Of a stretch of 64,000 nt of DNA, positions 22,965-35,119 are shown in pieces. Position numbers and translations under genes: made by a program. Position 1 is the first letter of the stretch. Each line of letters starts with the position of its first letter. The stretch comes from Portulaca oleracea (taxonomy: Eukaryota > Streptophyta > Magnoliopsida > Caryophyllales > Portulacaceae): NCBI GenBank assembly GCA_029582165.1, contig CM055876.1:11424501-11488500 (forward strand), read 5' to 3'. Below the pieces are notes generated by a model. It worked only from the letters and a program-made list of their open reading frames with translations. It was not told where the DNA came from and searched no databases.

Positions 22965-25140
22965 ACTATATAGATCGTATCATCTTGCCCGCTGTAATTT
23001 TGTATTTTAGTACTCGTGTGTGTTATTGCGGTCATTTGCATTTATCAAATCTAGTGACAACTTTTGTTTTATTTCATTTTCTTTAACTATAAAAACAACG
23101 ATGGAGTAAAGCCCATTCTGGCAAGCAGTGTAGGAGCATCCCTCCTACACTTGTACATATATTGCATGCACTTGGAGCATGTGCTCCAGATATTTACAAG
23201 GGAACAATCATTATAATAAGAATAAATAATTTAATATCTGTAGTGAACAATCTAATATATGTGGGTGAACAATCATACTATCTGAAGCACGTGCTCCGGG
23301 TGCACCTAATAAATTGCACTTTACCCCCGAGTAAGTTTTCTAGCTCGTAGATCATGGAATTTTCATAGCGGTTTTGTCAATTTTCAAAAATTGACTGGTG
23401 ACTTCAATTTTTTTTTCATTTCATGCATGTTAAGTTCTTTTGATGTTACTTAGGTTTGTCTCAACCTTTTTTTTTTTTACGATGAAATACCAACCGCAGT
23501 ATGCTCGAGCGAGTTTACTATCTAGGAATCCATGAGGATTCCTATCCAGTGGGCTCACACAGAACCTTGCAGATCTGATGGCAATGGGCTACCCGAGGTT
23601 GGACAGTGATTTAATCAATCAACACTGCCATGGGATTCTTGTGGATCCAATATTAGTGAGCATGAGTTAAACCTTGTCTAGACCACCCGTAGCCCAACAC
23701 TATCCCTGAATCGAGGCCCAAGTTTTCCATGTCTAGGATCCTCGTGAATTTTGTCTAAGATAGTATGATTTTTCACCCACATATATTAGATTGTTCACTA
23801 CAGATATTAAATTTAGATAAAGTGTTCGGGTTAAAGTGTTCGGGTTGACATTTCATGGGGTTAAAGACAGACATTTTGTCTAAGATAGTATGATCCTCGT
23901 GAACAATCATACTATCTGAAGCACGGTCGTACCATCGAAAAATCACCGAAGGAAAAAGTGTTCGGGTTAAAAATTTAGATAAAGTTAAATGTTTCTTAAC
24001 AACATGAAGTAATTAATACAAAAATAATATTTGTGCATAAAATAATTAAAATGCACTCTTGGAAACATAAGGAACCTCACGTCGACTTGACATTTCATGG
24101 GGGACCGTACCCTCCGGGCCGTGGGTCCTACACGTAGCCTTTCCATCATCTTGGTGAAGATCATCTTAGAGTCTCAATTGGAGTTGGTGGGTTTCTTTTA
24201 TACACCATTTGTGAGTCATAGTTCAATCTCCGTAGGTGTTCTTTATAGATTGATCATATCTCCCTGCATTTTGCTTGCTATTGAGATTTTTGAGTTTAAA
24301 CAACCAATTTCTAGGGTTGGAGTTTTTGTAAGTTCTACTTCATTTTTGTGTGTTTGTGGCTGAGATTTTGGTCCTTGGGCTTCCAATATATGTACTTTGC
24401 TGCTAACTAACACAACTCCCTAAGTTTTCGTACACAGGTATACTCACTAAGATTCATTTTTAGTTATAAGAAACAATTCACTATCAAATAATTACAAAGA
24501 AGGATTTAAGAAGATAATTTTCAAGAGGCTTTCAATTCAACTCTTTATCACCAAAATCGATGCTCTTCTTCTTCAATATTTATCTTCCTTTTACAACCAG
24601 TGTTTCATTTGACAATTAGTGCGTAGGAAGGGAGGCTTCCAATATATTTGGCAATTTGTACGATTTGTTGTGTTTTCCAAAAGAATGCTCGAGACTTTTT
24701 CCAATTGATCCGTAGATGCTTCCTTCCGAAAATAGCTTCTTGCAAATCCTTTAACAATCACACACTCATCAATTCAAGTATTGTATCTATCAGTAACTCT
24801 TTGTTACATTGGAAAGTGTTGGATGGGATCCGTAATTTTGGAGAGTGGATTGTTGCACCGTACCATATCTTTTGATGACAATTTCTTTAACCTGTAAAGG
24901 CCGGCCGCCATTTTGGCTTTTCAATTCAGAACTTAATAAGTCTTTAGTCAAGTATCTATCAAGGGGATTCATATGTTCTTCATATCAAGAACTACTATCC
25001 AGTATAGAACTATGTATATATAGAGTTCATTACATGTGTTATAGTTCAGGAAATACAAGATTATTATAATATTGTGATTAGTAATGTCAACATAATGATA
25101 ACATTACGATTATGCTATCAAAATACACACATATACTTAC
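22965..25140. repeat. Dispersed repeat R1, copy B
   Basis: This copy is collinear with 3,970-5,135 plus 17,268-18,145. It has its own insertions, for example about 23,165-23,325 and a partly duplicated stretch at 23,755-23,935. At 24,265-24,290 it reads GCATTTTGCTTGCTATTGAG, the unoccupied counterpart of the Athila insertion site. No gene was found. Confidence 0.75.
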
Positions 25141-25210
25141 ATATTTGAAGGCATATACGTACATATACCTACACACACGCACGCACACCTACATATTTGA
25201 AGGTATTTTC

Positions 25211-26043
25211 TGTTGGGAATGTCCCGACAATGTTCGATATACACGGAGATTAAACCAAAGTAATATAGTAATTATATGTCTTGCTAGAGACCTCTATAAT
25301 TAGTAATTGAATATGTTTAAATTACAACTGTATTATTTGGTCCTATTGGGTCACACAAGTCAGTGCCCTGGAACAATGTATGTAACCTAAGTGATATTGT
25401 ATCACGTTTAGAAAAGTTAGAAATTTATTTCTGTGAGAAATTAGCCCAACACGGACCGAATTGGGTTCAACACGGACCGTGTTGACCCAACACGGTCCGT
25501 GTTGAGACACCACGGTCCGTGGTATCCATGGGCCGAGTTATTTAACCTTCTGGAGTCCAACACGGACTGTGTTGGGCCTGAGAATCGCGTCGTTGCCTTA
25601 ATTCGGCCCTTTAGGGTTTTGATTCCCTAGGTTTTCTAAACACTATATAAAGGGGTTTCTGTGAGAGATTATTCAACACCAACTGCCTGAGACTCTTAGA
25701 GAGATACCAAGGTAATTTCCTGAGTTCCTCTCTCTTTTAGTTATACAGTTCCAGTTTCAGGAAATATTATTTGTTTCCGAAACAATCTCACATACATCTT
25801 AGATTGAGATTGGTCTCGATCGGGTCGATCTAGCAATCAGGTTCCCGGAGTAATGCGTGGACTTTCAGTAGAGGATTTCAGCATTGGAATCTTGAAGGTA
25901 TACCTCTTCATCAGCCGGATTAGTGATCAAGTATAATTACTAAAGCCTCTGCAATTGTTCTGATTAATTGTTTTATAATTGTTATGAATATACCGCCAAT
26001 TAATCTATATCTGTTTAGGAAATAGATAACCTAAAACCTAACA
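25211..26043 (+). mobile_element. Solo LTR, probably Ty1/copia, 833 bp
   Basis: It starts TGTTGGGAATGTCCC and ends CCTAACA, giving 7-bp terminal inverted repeats TGTTGGG/CCTAACA apart from one mismatch. It is flanked by perfect 5-bp duplications TTTTC at 25,206-25,210 and 26,044-26,048. A TATA box (CTATATAAAGG) lies at about 25,644-25,656. Upstream of it is a cluster of palindromes with the core ACGGWCCGT (25,469-25,574). No internal element sequence or second LTR is adjacent, so it is the product of LTR-LTR recombination. The copia assignment rests only on the termini and length. Confidence 0.85.
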
Positions 26044-26165
26044 TTTTCCATATAAAATTATCATATATATATTGTTCAAAATTTTAAAAAATGTGTCCAC
26101 AATCATAATTTAAGAAAAAGTAGAGACAATTTAATGCCCTTCCTCTATATTAGTATACTTTAATA

Positions 26166-26672
26166 CTCCCTCCATTTCTCAATGATTTTCACTTTGGAGT
26201 TTTGTGAAGATTTAAAAAAATAATAATATTGATAATTAAAATTGATAAAAGTAAGAGTTAAATTTCAATTTTTGTTATATATTTATATAGGGAATCCATT
26301 TTTTTTAGTACCAGGTAATATTAGTTCAACACGCCAAGCCCCCTATCTTAGAGGTACACTAACCGAACGTCTCATAATGGATAGAGTAGGGGAAGCTAAA
26401 GCCCGATACAGAGCCAACACTTTCCATTTAACACACTCCTGCATCCTAGTAAACAACAATGCTCCCCCTAGGAACCAAACTTGGATGGAGGGGATGGAAG
26501 GGTGGGGAGCTTGTCACTAAAGCAAGTCTCAATCGACTATTGGGAATCCAAAATTAAAGTAAGATGTAAATTTGAAAAATCGTTATTAATTTTGCTTTGG
26601 AATGGTAAAGTGATAAATATTATGAAAAATAAAAAGTTGATTAAAGTGACAGATATTGAAGAATAGAGGGAG
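26166..26672. mobile_element. Stowaway-type (Tc1/mariner) element, 507 bp
   Basis: The terminal repeats are CTCCCTCCATTTCTCAATG and the inverted CATTGAAGAATAGAGGGAG type, flanked by TA on both sides (26,164-26,165 and 26,673-26,674). CTCCCTCYRT termini with TA duplication are the Stowaway signature. The inside is longer than usual and shares sequence with 20,706-20,930. It has no transposase. Confidence 0.75.
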
Positions 26673-27152
26673 TATAAACTTTTTATGATAATACCTAGGA
26701 CTCTAGGAGACAATTTAATTAAACTATTTTTCCGAATTTAACGAACAACAATTATTGTTACTTATAATCTTTATACGATCTTTGAAAAAATTAATCTTCA
26801 TGCAGCGATGTGAATGGAATCCGATCAACGTACGTAATTTTAAAAGTAAGACTTGAAAGAGTCTAGTTTTAAGAAAATTGTTGATCAATCTAACGTAAAC
26901 CGTGTGGTGTCACACATGTCAGTGACTGGCTGACGCCTGACAGCGGAGTAACATGTACTGCAGTAACAAATTAATAAAAGCAGACCAATATGAATCCAAG
27001 TCTTAAAAAAACAAAGCAGCAAATGAATGAAGAGTTGCATGCCTTTTAGTAGTGCTATTTATGGGCAGATCATTTAATCTGATATCCAAGCTAATTAAAC
27101 ATTAACCTCTCTCTATCTTAGGTTCCAGCTGGAGCAAACCATTTTTCCCTAG

Positions 27153-27160
27153 CTATAATA
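27153..27160 (+). promoter_or_regulatory. Candidate TATA box of the NDR1-like gene
   Basis: CTATAATA lies about 70 bp upstream of the ATG at 27,231, followed by a C- and A-rich leader typical of plant 5' untranslated regions. It is a weak consensus match and other sites are possible. Confidence 0.35.
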
Positions 27161-27230
27161 TTCCATCCTAACCCTGATTCCCTGTGATACTAACTACACC
27201 CCAACACCACGAAATCAAACCACAAAGACG

Positions 27231-27983
27231 ATGGCGAGACTGCTAAGTCATAGGCTTCTCGAAAGAGGCGGTGGATCCAGCGGAGATGACAACGCCGTCA
27301 TATGGTCCTGTTGCTGTATAATGACGATCATAACAACCGCGGTCATTCTGATTGTATCATTGATTGGCAGCATCCCCAACACGCCCAACTGTGCCATGGA
27401 CCTCTTTGACACTCACGGCATCAACAAAACCGCTAATTCCACCACCACCACCACCCAAACTAGCATCAATTATGACCTAGTCCTCGATGTAGACGGCAAC
27501 GGACACCCCGACAAGAGCATCTACTACGATGACATTAACCTTGAATTCTTTCACAAGCCCAACCGCAGCTCCATTGGCATCGCCACTGTCACGTATCCCG
27601 CGTTCCACCAGAAATACGGTCAGAGCCATCTTGCAGGGTTCATAGATGGGTCTGGGCTGAATTGGGAAAATGTTAGGGCTGCCGTCGCCCAGAATGGATC
27701 CGCTGTGTTCCGGGTCGACCTTCACACTTCCTTCAGATGCTCAAATATGTTCTGGTTTAAGACCAAACGCCGTCATTTGGCCGTCGGGGCTGACTTGCAT
27801 GTTAATGATCAGGGAAAGTTGATCAAAGGGAAGAAAAACCATGGTGTTAAGCTCACTTCAGGAGCTCACAACATAAGCCTGCGGGGTTATCTTCATATCT
27901 TGCCCTTTCTTGCTTCATTGGCTTTCCTTCATTTTGGTTTCATAGTCGCCAAAATCAACCATTCGAGGTTCGGAATAGTCTAG
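27231..27983 (+). CDS. NDR1/HIN1-like (LEA-2 type) membrane protein
   Basis: A single uninterrupted frame of 250 residues. A short basic N-terminus (MARLLSHRLLER) precedes one strong hydrophobic segment at about residues 23-48 (WSCCCIMTIITTAVILIVSL). A lumenal or extracellular domain follows with the family-like blocks NGHPDKSIYYDDINLEFFH and VTYPAFHQKYGQ. Several potential N-glycosylation sites (NKT, NSTT, NRSS, NGS) are present. A second hydrophobic stretch (about 221-240) near the C-terminus is compatible with a GPI signal or a second membrane span, though it ends in polar KINHSRF. NDR1/HIN1-like proteins sit at the plasma membrane, and Arabidopsis NDR1 is needed for resistance signalling by some CC-type NLR receptors. 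Whether this member has that role is inference. It is intronless, as most family members are. A MITE begins 24 bp after the stop. Confidence 0.82.
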   Translation: MARLLSHRLLERGGGSSGDDNAVIWSCCCIMTIITTAVILIVSLIGSIPNTPNCAMDLFDTHGINKTANSTTTTTQTSINYDLVLDVDGNGHPDKSIYYDDINLEFFHKPNRSSIGIATVTYPAFHQKYGQSHLAGFIDGSGLNWENVRAAVAQNGSAVFRVDLHTSFRCSNMFWFKTKRRHLAVGADLHVNDQGKLIKGKKNHGVKLTSGAHNISLRGYLHILPFLASLAFLHFGFIVAKINHSRFGIV

Positions 27984-28007
27984 GTTATATTTTATGTACT
28001 TGAATAA

Positions 28008-28373
28008 GGAATTTTGGACGTTAATATACTAAACTTTTGGGGTATTGAACAATAATGCACTGAACTTTGACCTTGGACAATAATGCACTGAACTTTGGGG
28101 GTGTTGGACAATAATGCACTCGAGACAATTTCGACGGTGGCAAACTTGGTGATAATCTTACGTGACAGACCGAGAAGATAAATATTTTAAGACCAATTCA
28201 TCTCTTCCACCCGCTACATAGGATTGCCACCAAGTTAGCCATTGCCAAAATCATAATGAGTGCATTATTGTTCAACACTCCCAAGGTACAGTGTATTATT
28301 GTCCAAGGTCAAAGTTCAGTGCATTATTGTCCAATACCCCAAAAGTTCAGTATATTAGCATTCAAAAACCCCA
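28008..28373. mobile_element. Inverted-repeat MITE next to the NDR1-like gene
   Basis: The long arms match in inverted orientation. The left is TAATATACTAAACTTTTGGG, then GACAATAATGCACTGAACTT and a third related unit. The right ends ACTTTTGGGG-type and TGAATGCTAATATACTGA read from the other strand. The arms are about 120-130 bp around a short centre. TGAATAA flanks both sides (28,001-28,007 and 28,374-28,380), a probable duplication. The transcript of the upstream gene very likely ends inside or beyond it. Confidence 0.75.
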
Positions 28374-28380
28374 TGAATAA

Positions 28381-30250
28381 TTGCTACCGAATAATAACCT
28401 ACCCTTCATTTTTGGAGTCTATGGGGCAGATACAATCTCTACCTCTATTCCAAAGTGATTGTCCATTTGACTGGGTTTTAATTGTTGATTATTCACAAAT
28501 TAGAACGAGTTACAATATAAAAAATTAACATCGTTGTAATCTTTAATAAATAATTAACGATCAAACATTAGTCAAATAAATAAATATTTTGGAACGGTTA
28601 CATTTTATGAAATTAGTACTTGATAATGTGTCAAATCAAATGGTTAATAACCATTTTTAATAGTCCTTTCATATTAATTATTACTTAATTAACTATCATA
28701 GTCTCAAACGTTACTATTTGGTTGATAATTTCTTATTAGCGAACCTTTATCTATGAGGGGCCGAATATAATGATTTTAATACATATATGTGGTACTTTCT
28801 TGTCTATAATTGTAACCATACCCAAACTAAAAAGTATATATAATATTATTCAAATATGAGCCTTACATTCTTGCTTTGAGTAATATACATAATATATAAT
28901 ATATAAAATATGTTCAAAATGAGTTCACGCACAAAGTCAATATTAATTTTCATATCGTGATCATGTCAACAAATTTCTATTGACAAACAAAAAATGCAAT
29001 TATAACAGTGGCTTAGGTTGCTTCTTGTCACAAAATCCATATATGAAAGCCAAATTAAATACAAACAGTTGCTAAATCAATAATATATTTTGGAGTTGTG
29101 TCGACCTCATATTATGGTAGGGACAAGTTTAAATAAATACCTAATTTGTATTGTTGAACTGATTTGAATATTTATTGTAACTTTTATTAGAAAATTTTAT
29201 AAATATTAATTGAATTAAATTTGAATTAAAATTAATTTTTAATGTTACATTTGAGATTTCTATTTGACATTTAAATATTAAAATTGATATTTATTATTCT
29301 CGGGTCACTACGTGCACAACATGTGTTAGCCACACTAGTATATGTGTGTGAGAGACAGGGGTGGATCTATAACATAAGGAGTGGTGTCAATTGACACCAC
29401 CACTATTTCAAAAATAAAAAAAAATTAAAACTATTTAAGAAAAAATTAAACATTTATTATATTGTTACCATTTGAAATTGTTGAAGAGCATAAGCATTCA
29501 GTTGGACTAGTAGCAGCCTCTTGTGTGTTAAGTACGTGTGAACTCTGAGTGTCATGGGTTTGATTTTCCATAGAGTGACATTGTTTAATAATTTATTATT
29601 ACTATTATTTGTTGTCGACTTGAATGGTGACATTTGCTCTTAATCTTTTTATCCTAATTCTTCTATGATTAGATTATAATTTGTGTAAGTCACTCCATTA
29701 TTATTTTTCATTTTTATTATTTGTGGTCGACTTAAACAGTTGCATGCCTTCGCTTTCAATCTCTTTAACCTTAACCCCTAGCCTCCATCGTTAGATTATA
29801 ATTTGGGTAAGTCACCCCCTTATTCTGCTTCTAAGTTATTCTTTTCTTTTTATTGAATTTATGTCAAAATTTGATTCCAATTCATGAATTAGATTCGTGG
29901 GAATAAGCCAATGAGATTAAACTAGGGTTTGTTGCTCGTTTTGTGAATGAGCATAAGTCATGGATTAGATTTATGGAATAATTAATGTGATTAAATTAGA
30001 GTTTGTTGTTAAATTGCTTGTTGCGTAAATGAGTAAATATGGTTAAATTATTGTTTGTAAACATATAAATTGAATTATGTCGTATGCAATCGTTATTCCA
30101 TATATTTTTATGGTTAATGTTGATTTTTTAAACAAAATGATAATAGAGATATCCCCAAAATTCGAACCCGGAACACTTGGGGTAGGAGGTGGATCTCTCG
30201 CCCCTTAGAAAAGATGTGATTGCCGGAGAGGACTTATGATTGATGGAGGA
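28381..30250. other. AT-rich intergenic DNA without genes
   Basis: No coding frame or structured element was found, apart from a CAGGGGTGGATCTA segment near 29,357 that resembles the outer end of some hAT-like elements (no partner end found) and two tRNA-like promoter traces near 29,490-29,560 and 30,130-30,215. Confidence 0.5.
30130..30215 (-). repeat. Possible tRNA-derived SINE remnant
   Basis: On the minus strand GTTCCGGGTTCGAATTTTGG fits a pol III B box (GGTTCGAAT), with a plausible upstream GGGCGAGAGATCC segment. There is no clear A box or tail, so this is tentative. Confidence 0.3.
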
Positions 30251-30251
30251 C

Positions 30252-32101
30252 TTTTTTTTTTTAAACAAGGTAAGTACAAATGCAATTTCAGGCTAGCGAC
30301 ATCTTCTTACAAGATATCGGCCCAATCTGTCTATTTCAACAATATTCTGCAATTCTGAATTATTTAAAAAAATATCGATCCCAGCTGACCTAATTAAATG
30401 ACCTTGTTTAGCTAACCAGTCAGCTGCGGTGTTTGCTTCTCTGAGGATATGTGATATGGTAACCTCTTGGAACGAATGTAATAGACTTCGAACATCTTGT
30501 ATCAGCCCTTTAATCTTTCGCGGAATCAACCAGTTACCCTTTAAAGCTTGAATGGCCACCATGTTATCTCCTTCTATGCAAGTATGCTTGAAACCTGTTT
30601 TGATGGCCTCTAAAAGTCAATCCCGCAATGCCCTCGCTTCCGCCACCAAAATTGAAGCATCTCCATAATTCCCCGTACCTCCTCCTAGCACTGCTCCCTG
30701 CCAATCTCGAACAACAAAACCTCCCGCCGCTGAATTGTGGATGAGAGAGCCGTCGAAGTTTAGTTTGACCGCTCCCACCGGCGGGGTTTGCCACTTTACA
30801 AGGAAATTAGTAGTGGCATACTCCCCATCCAAGCCGCTACCCTGAATCTCTACCATCGAATTATTCCTAATTTGCCATTCCGCTGCATTTCTTTTTGCTT
30901 GAATGAGACAATGCAACGGCCTAAAAAACTTTTGTCGGAAGATCGCTTCATTCCTATTTTTCCAAATCGTCCATAGAAGGAATGTCCCCCTAATTAGTTC
31001 TTTTCTATTTTCCATGCTTTTCCTATCTTCCAAGAATTGATTAGTAGAACCATTTATGGGATTAGACACCGTCGCCGAGATCCAACCATGTTGTCTCGCG
31101 GTATTCCACACTCTTTGCGTTATTGAACATTCCCAAAAAAGATGCGTATCACTTTCAACTTCATCTAGGCATAATGGACATACTGGGTCAAGGTTGATTC
31201 CTCTCCTCAGAAGATTGCCTCTAGTTGGTAAGACATTGTGTAGATAGAGCCATAGGAAAATTCCCAATTTTGGAGGAATATCAATTTTCCAAATCCATCT
31301 ATATTCCCACTTTTCGGACTGAATCAGACAGTTTTGAATAATTCTAATAGCTGACTTTGTAGAAAAAAGTTCATCCCCAGTAAGCCCCCAACAAAGCTCG
31401 TCTTTACCCTCCAACACATTTAAAGGAATCCCTAAGATTTTTTGAACAATTCTTGGATCTTGAATATATGACTGTAGTTTTCCTAAATCCCAATTTTTGT
31501 CTTGGGTAATAAAGTTATCAACAGTAAGATCATTGTTGGTATTATCCTGGTGATCACACACTACGCTTAGAGGTTGTCCATCAACCCAATTATCCTTCCA
31601 AAATTTAATTGATTTTTCCAAACTGGCGAATCCTAATTTTTGCATCACCAACTCTCCAACAAATTCCATTCCGCATAATATCCGCACCTTTAGAATATTT
31701 TTCCAAACTGGCGAATCCTAATTTTTGCATGTATAATTAAAGAAATCTTCGGTACGTAAATACTTCTGTCTCATAATTTTTGCCCAAAGAGTCTCTCCCG
31801 AAATCACCTTCCATGCAAGTTTGCATTGAAAGGCCAGATTTATAGCTTCCGTCCTTCTTAAACCTAAGCCACCATACTCTTTTGGAAGACATATCGTATC
31901 CCAAGCTATACCATTGGCATTCTCTGATTCTCATTATTTTTCTTCCAGAAAAGTTTCCTATTAATTTTATCAAGACTTAGACATGCCGCTTCAGGAAGTC
32001 TGAAGCATTGCATCGTGTGTGCAGGAAGAAATTCTAAATTCGATTGAATCAGAACGATACGTCCTGCTTTAGACAGAGAATTAGCTTTCCATGCCGCCAT
32101 T
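30252..32101 (-). pseudogene. LINE segment 3 (C-terminal RT, zf-RVT, RNase H, poly-A)
   Basis: This is the 3' third of one minus-strand LINE. It starts at the CACTA-1 boundary with MAAWKANSLSKAGRIVLIQS. Next comes the zinc-binding domain (CPLCLDEVESDTHLFWEC), then RNase H with LNFDGSL, AEARALRD, EGDNMVAIQAL and ILREANTAADWLAKQG, and it ends at a poly-A tail read as T at 30,252-30,262. It is broken by a frame change near 30,610 and by a 34-bp direct repeat (31,613-31,646 and 31,697-31,730) that disrupts the frame. The missing upstream parts are at 51,307-51,960 and 61,603-62,290. Confidence 0.85.
32099..32101. repeat. Target-site duplication ATT of CACTA-1
   Basis: ATT precedes CACTACTAGAA here and follows TTCTAGTAGTG at 51,307-51,309. 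Three-base duplication is the rule for CACTA elements. Confidence 0.88.
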
Positions 32102-32119
32102 CACTACTAGAATTTTCTT

Positions 32120-32820
32120 TATTTACGACCACACTGTACGACGGGTGAGAAATACCCGTCGTAAATAGGTAGTTATTTTTGACGGGACATTTCATCCGTC
32201 GTTACTAACCAATATTAAAGACAGTGTACTTACCCCGTCCCTAATGTACTAACGGCCCGTCGTTGTAAACTTTATTTACGACGGGACTCTTTGGTCCAAC
32301 GTTAATGTCAGAAGGTAGGTTTTCAAAAAACCATTCATTTACGACGGTTTGTTGTTTCCGTCGTAAATAAAGTTGCCCCCTGGTATAGCTAAAGATAGAA
32401 TTGACTGCTTTACTAATTTAGTAATTAAAAAAATGCTAGTTGTACACATTTATATCGCATCCAGTTACGACGGGATTGGTTGGTCCGACGTTAATGTCAG
32501 AAGGCAGAAGGTTGGTTTTCAAAAAAACCATTCATTTACGACGGTTTGTTGTTTCTGTCGTAAATAAAGTTGCCCTGGGTATAGCTAAAAATGCTAGCTG
32601 GCCGACCAATTACGACGGTGTGTTGTTTCTGTCGTAAATAATTAAAAAATGCATCCAATTGAGACGGGATTCAACTCCCGTCGTAAATAGTGTCCACTTG
32701 CCATTATAAACAAATTAATAAAAGTTTACCTGCTACTGGCCGACCTTGGTCTGCGCGCTAGCTAGCTGACTTATTTATATCGCATCCAATTACGACGGGA
32801 TTGGGCCTCCGTCGTAATAG
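32120..32820. repeat. CACTA-1 left subterminal repeats
   Basis: Many inverted pairs are built on ACGACGGG and CCCGTCGT, for example around 32,137-32,168, 32,462-32,570, 32,610-32,640, 32,660-32,690 and 32,790-32,818. In CACTA elements such arrays bind the TNPA-type protein; that role here is inferred from the family. Confidence 0.8.
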
Positions 32821-33719
32821 GAACACTAGCCCTAATTTTTATCATCTTCTACAGTGGTTGTCGGAGACCATGCTTTGAACACAGAGAAGTTAAAGCTGCT
32901 GCGTGCGAATCCTCCAGACGACTGCTCGTCCCATCTTATCCGCGCACAGGTAGCTAGGGGTAGTAGCTGGTGAAGATGAAGATGATAAATGCGGTGGTTG
33001 GGAAGGTGGCTGTGACCATAGCTTGTGCGCCTAAATCTCCTCCCGCTCGATTTCGGAGAATCAAATTGAGGACGAAGAAGGTGAAAGTCGTGAGCTGCAG
33101 AATCATACAAACAAGGTAATGCATGTACCGATCGATCTTCAATCATGTTTTATATTTGTTAAAATTGTTCTGCTCGATCGATCTTCCATCGTTAATTTGT
33201 GAAGTGAAAAAATTAAGGCTCTGCAATCGTTTTGTATGTGCAGATCCAAGTCAAAGCTTCGACTTTACAGTTCATTAAGGTTTGTCTCCTGCCTTTGTTA
33301 TCAAATGATTGTATGGTCACATTTTGAAGTTAATATTGTCGGTATCTGAGAATTTTTGTATATGGGAGAGAATGATGGAAGAAGATAATATTGTATTATA
33401 TATGTGTGAGTACCTGATAATGAGCAACCCAACAACTATATATACACGAGCTACACAGAGAGCTATGATTCAAGCTAGAACTGATAACTAATTCTTGAAT
33501 CTGACCTAAACAGAAAATAACTAACAAATACAACCTTGATTGCATATCCAGTGAGTGACCTAGAAGACATTTGACAACTTCCCCAATTCAATCTACATCA
33601 TAACAAGCAGATAGTCTATTAGTTTGTGTAGGATAAAAAATGTCCTTATTTATACTCCCCTTAATGTTGCTGCCTTGATCTTCAATGTGATGATCACCCT
33701 ATTATGTTAACTTATTTTA
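32821..33719. other. CACTA-1 leader region, no clear gene
   Basis: A possible 5' untranslated region or promoter of the first cargo gene. A stretch at about 33,360-33,610 has the look of copia LTR DNA (CAACTATATATACACGAGC) but has no defined ends. No sustained frame is present. Confidence 0.4.
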
Positions 33720-34817
33720 TTGCATTTTGTGGAGTGTTGTACGTTTAGCTTTCAAAGTCCATTTCATGTGAGTGGTTGCAAAATTCGAAAACCATTTATT
33801 TGGCAGAGATATGGCCCCATCAAAAAGCGGAAAGGGGAAGATGAAATCAGGAACGGGGGGGAAAAATGGACCAGTGCAGAGGACCGTATTATGTTGCAGA
33901 CCATAAAGAGTGACAAATTGATGGGGTGTACTCAACATTGTTGGGGTAAGATTCAACATGTTTTTGGCTTGAACAACTATCACAAGGAAGAGAACTCAAT
34001 CATCAGTAGGTATAAGTATCTTAAGCACAAATACAAGGCCTGGGATTGGTTAAAAAACTACACAGGTAATGGATGGGATGCAGAAAAAAATACAGTGAAA
34101 CCAACGCCAGCTTGTGGGAGGAATTTATTGTGGTATGTCCACTCTTTAACATTATTTTATACTTTGATTTATTAATTTCGTTTGACATATATTGATCATT
34201 GAATACATATTGTTTAAATTTCAGAAATTCAAACGCAAACACTTGCAATTCCTTAACAGCCCACCACCTAACTTAGATCTGCTTGAGGTTGTCTATCGGG
34301 GGACGTTCGCCACGGGTAGGAATGCCCGTTCATCTGCTAACATTATGGATGACGATGGGGAAGATGACGACGTCTCTCTCGAAGATGTTGAAGGCTCAGG
34401 TGATAGTGAAGACCCATCCTTTGAAGATAACCCAATGTCTTGTAGTTTAGGGAATCTGAGTACATCCCCTACAAAAATGACTAATTCAACGGGTGAAAAA
34501 CGACGACGACAAAACTTTTTCGGTGGGGGGGTAGTTCAAAAAGGGCTAAGGGTCAGGAGAAGTACTCCCAGGAGCAGATTGATTCATTCTGTACTGCTCT
34601 ATATGAAAAGTCCTCCAAACACCAAAGACAGGTTTGGTTGCAATTGTGGGACATTGTTTCCAAAGATCCGATCGTACAGAGTGTTGGGTCAAAGTAAGTG
34701 TATAAGATTATGAACTACATTCGGAGAAATGAGTTGGCGGATTATGTCTTGAGCATCCCTGCAGATCTCCTTCCTGGTTATTTTCAGGAGGTCATCGACG
34801 AATTGAACAGCGATTGA
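33720..34817 (+). pseudogene. MYB/SANT-like protein gene of PIF/Harbinger type, decayed
   Basis: The first part encodes GGEKWTSAEDRIMLQTIKSD, then YHKEENSIISRYKYLKHKYK and NGWDAEKN, the trihelix or MYB/SANT-like domain seen in the second protein of PIF/Harbinger elements and in related host proteins. The second part, after an intron of about 90 bp (34,133-34,224), encodes NLDLLEVVYRGTFATGRNAR and an acidic stretch (DDDGEDDDVSLEDVEGSGD). The C-terminal part continues in another frame to YFQEVIDELNSD near 34,817. Lesions are a 1-base shift near 34,112, a shift in the G run at 34,520-34,530, and an in-frame TAA near 34,697. In PIF/Harbinger elements this protein helps the transposase reach nucleus and DNA. 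The copy here cannot make a full product. Confidence 0.72.
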
Positions 34818-35119
34818 CATCTGTTGGACGGTGATCTGTTTCAGGCCGTTTTCAATTAAATTTGTTTTATGTACATCACATTTCTTAGTTTGTTATGTGT
34901 GTCTCTGGTTGGTTTAATTTGATGGACAACTTTTAATCCCTTCCTTTTACTTGATGTTACTTGTTATGTTGTATGTGTGTGTGTGGGACATCATTTAATT
35001 TGCAATAACTTTTAATGCCTTGCTTTGACTTGATGTTACTTGTTATGTTGTATGTGTTGCATTATATTCCTGTTTGCTATTGTCTTTATCATTTGTTCTT
35101 TGATTATGTCTGTTGTAGC

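Noticed and set aside
30130..30215. A functional tRNA gene
   Set aside because: Only a B-box-like segment is present. No cloverleaf or A box can be drawn, so at most it is a SINE remnant.
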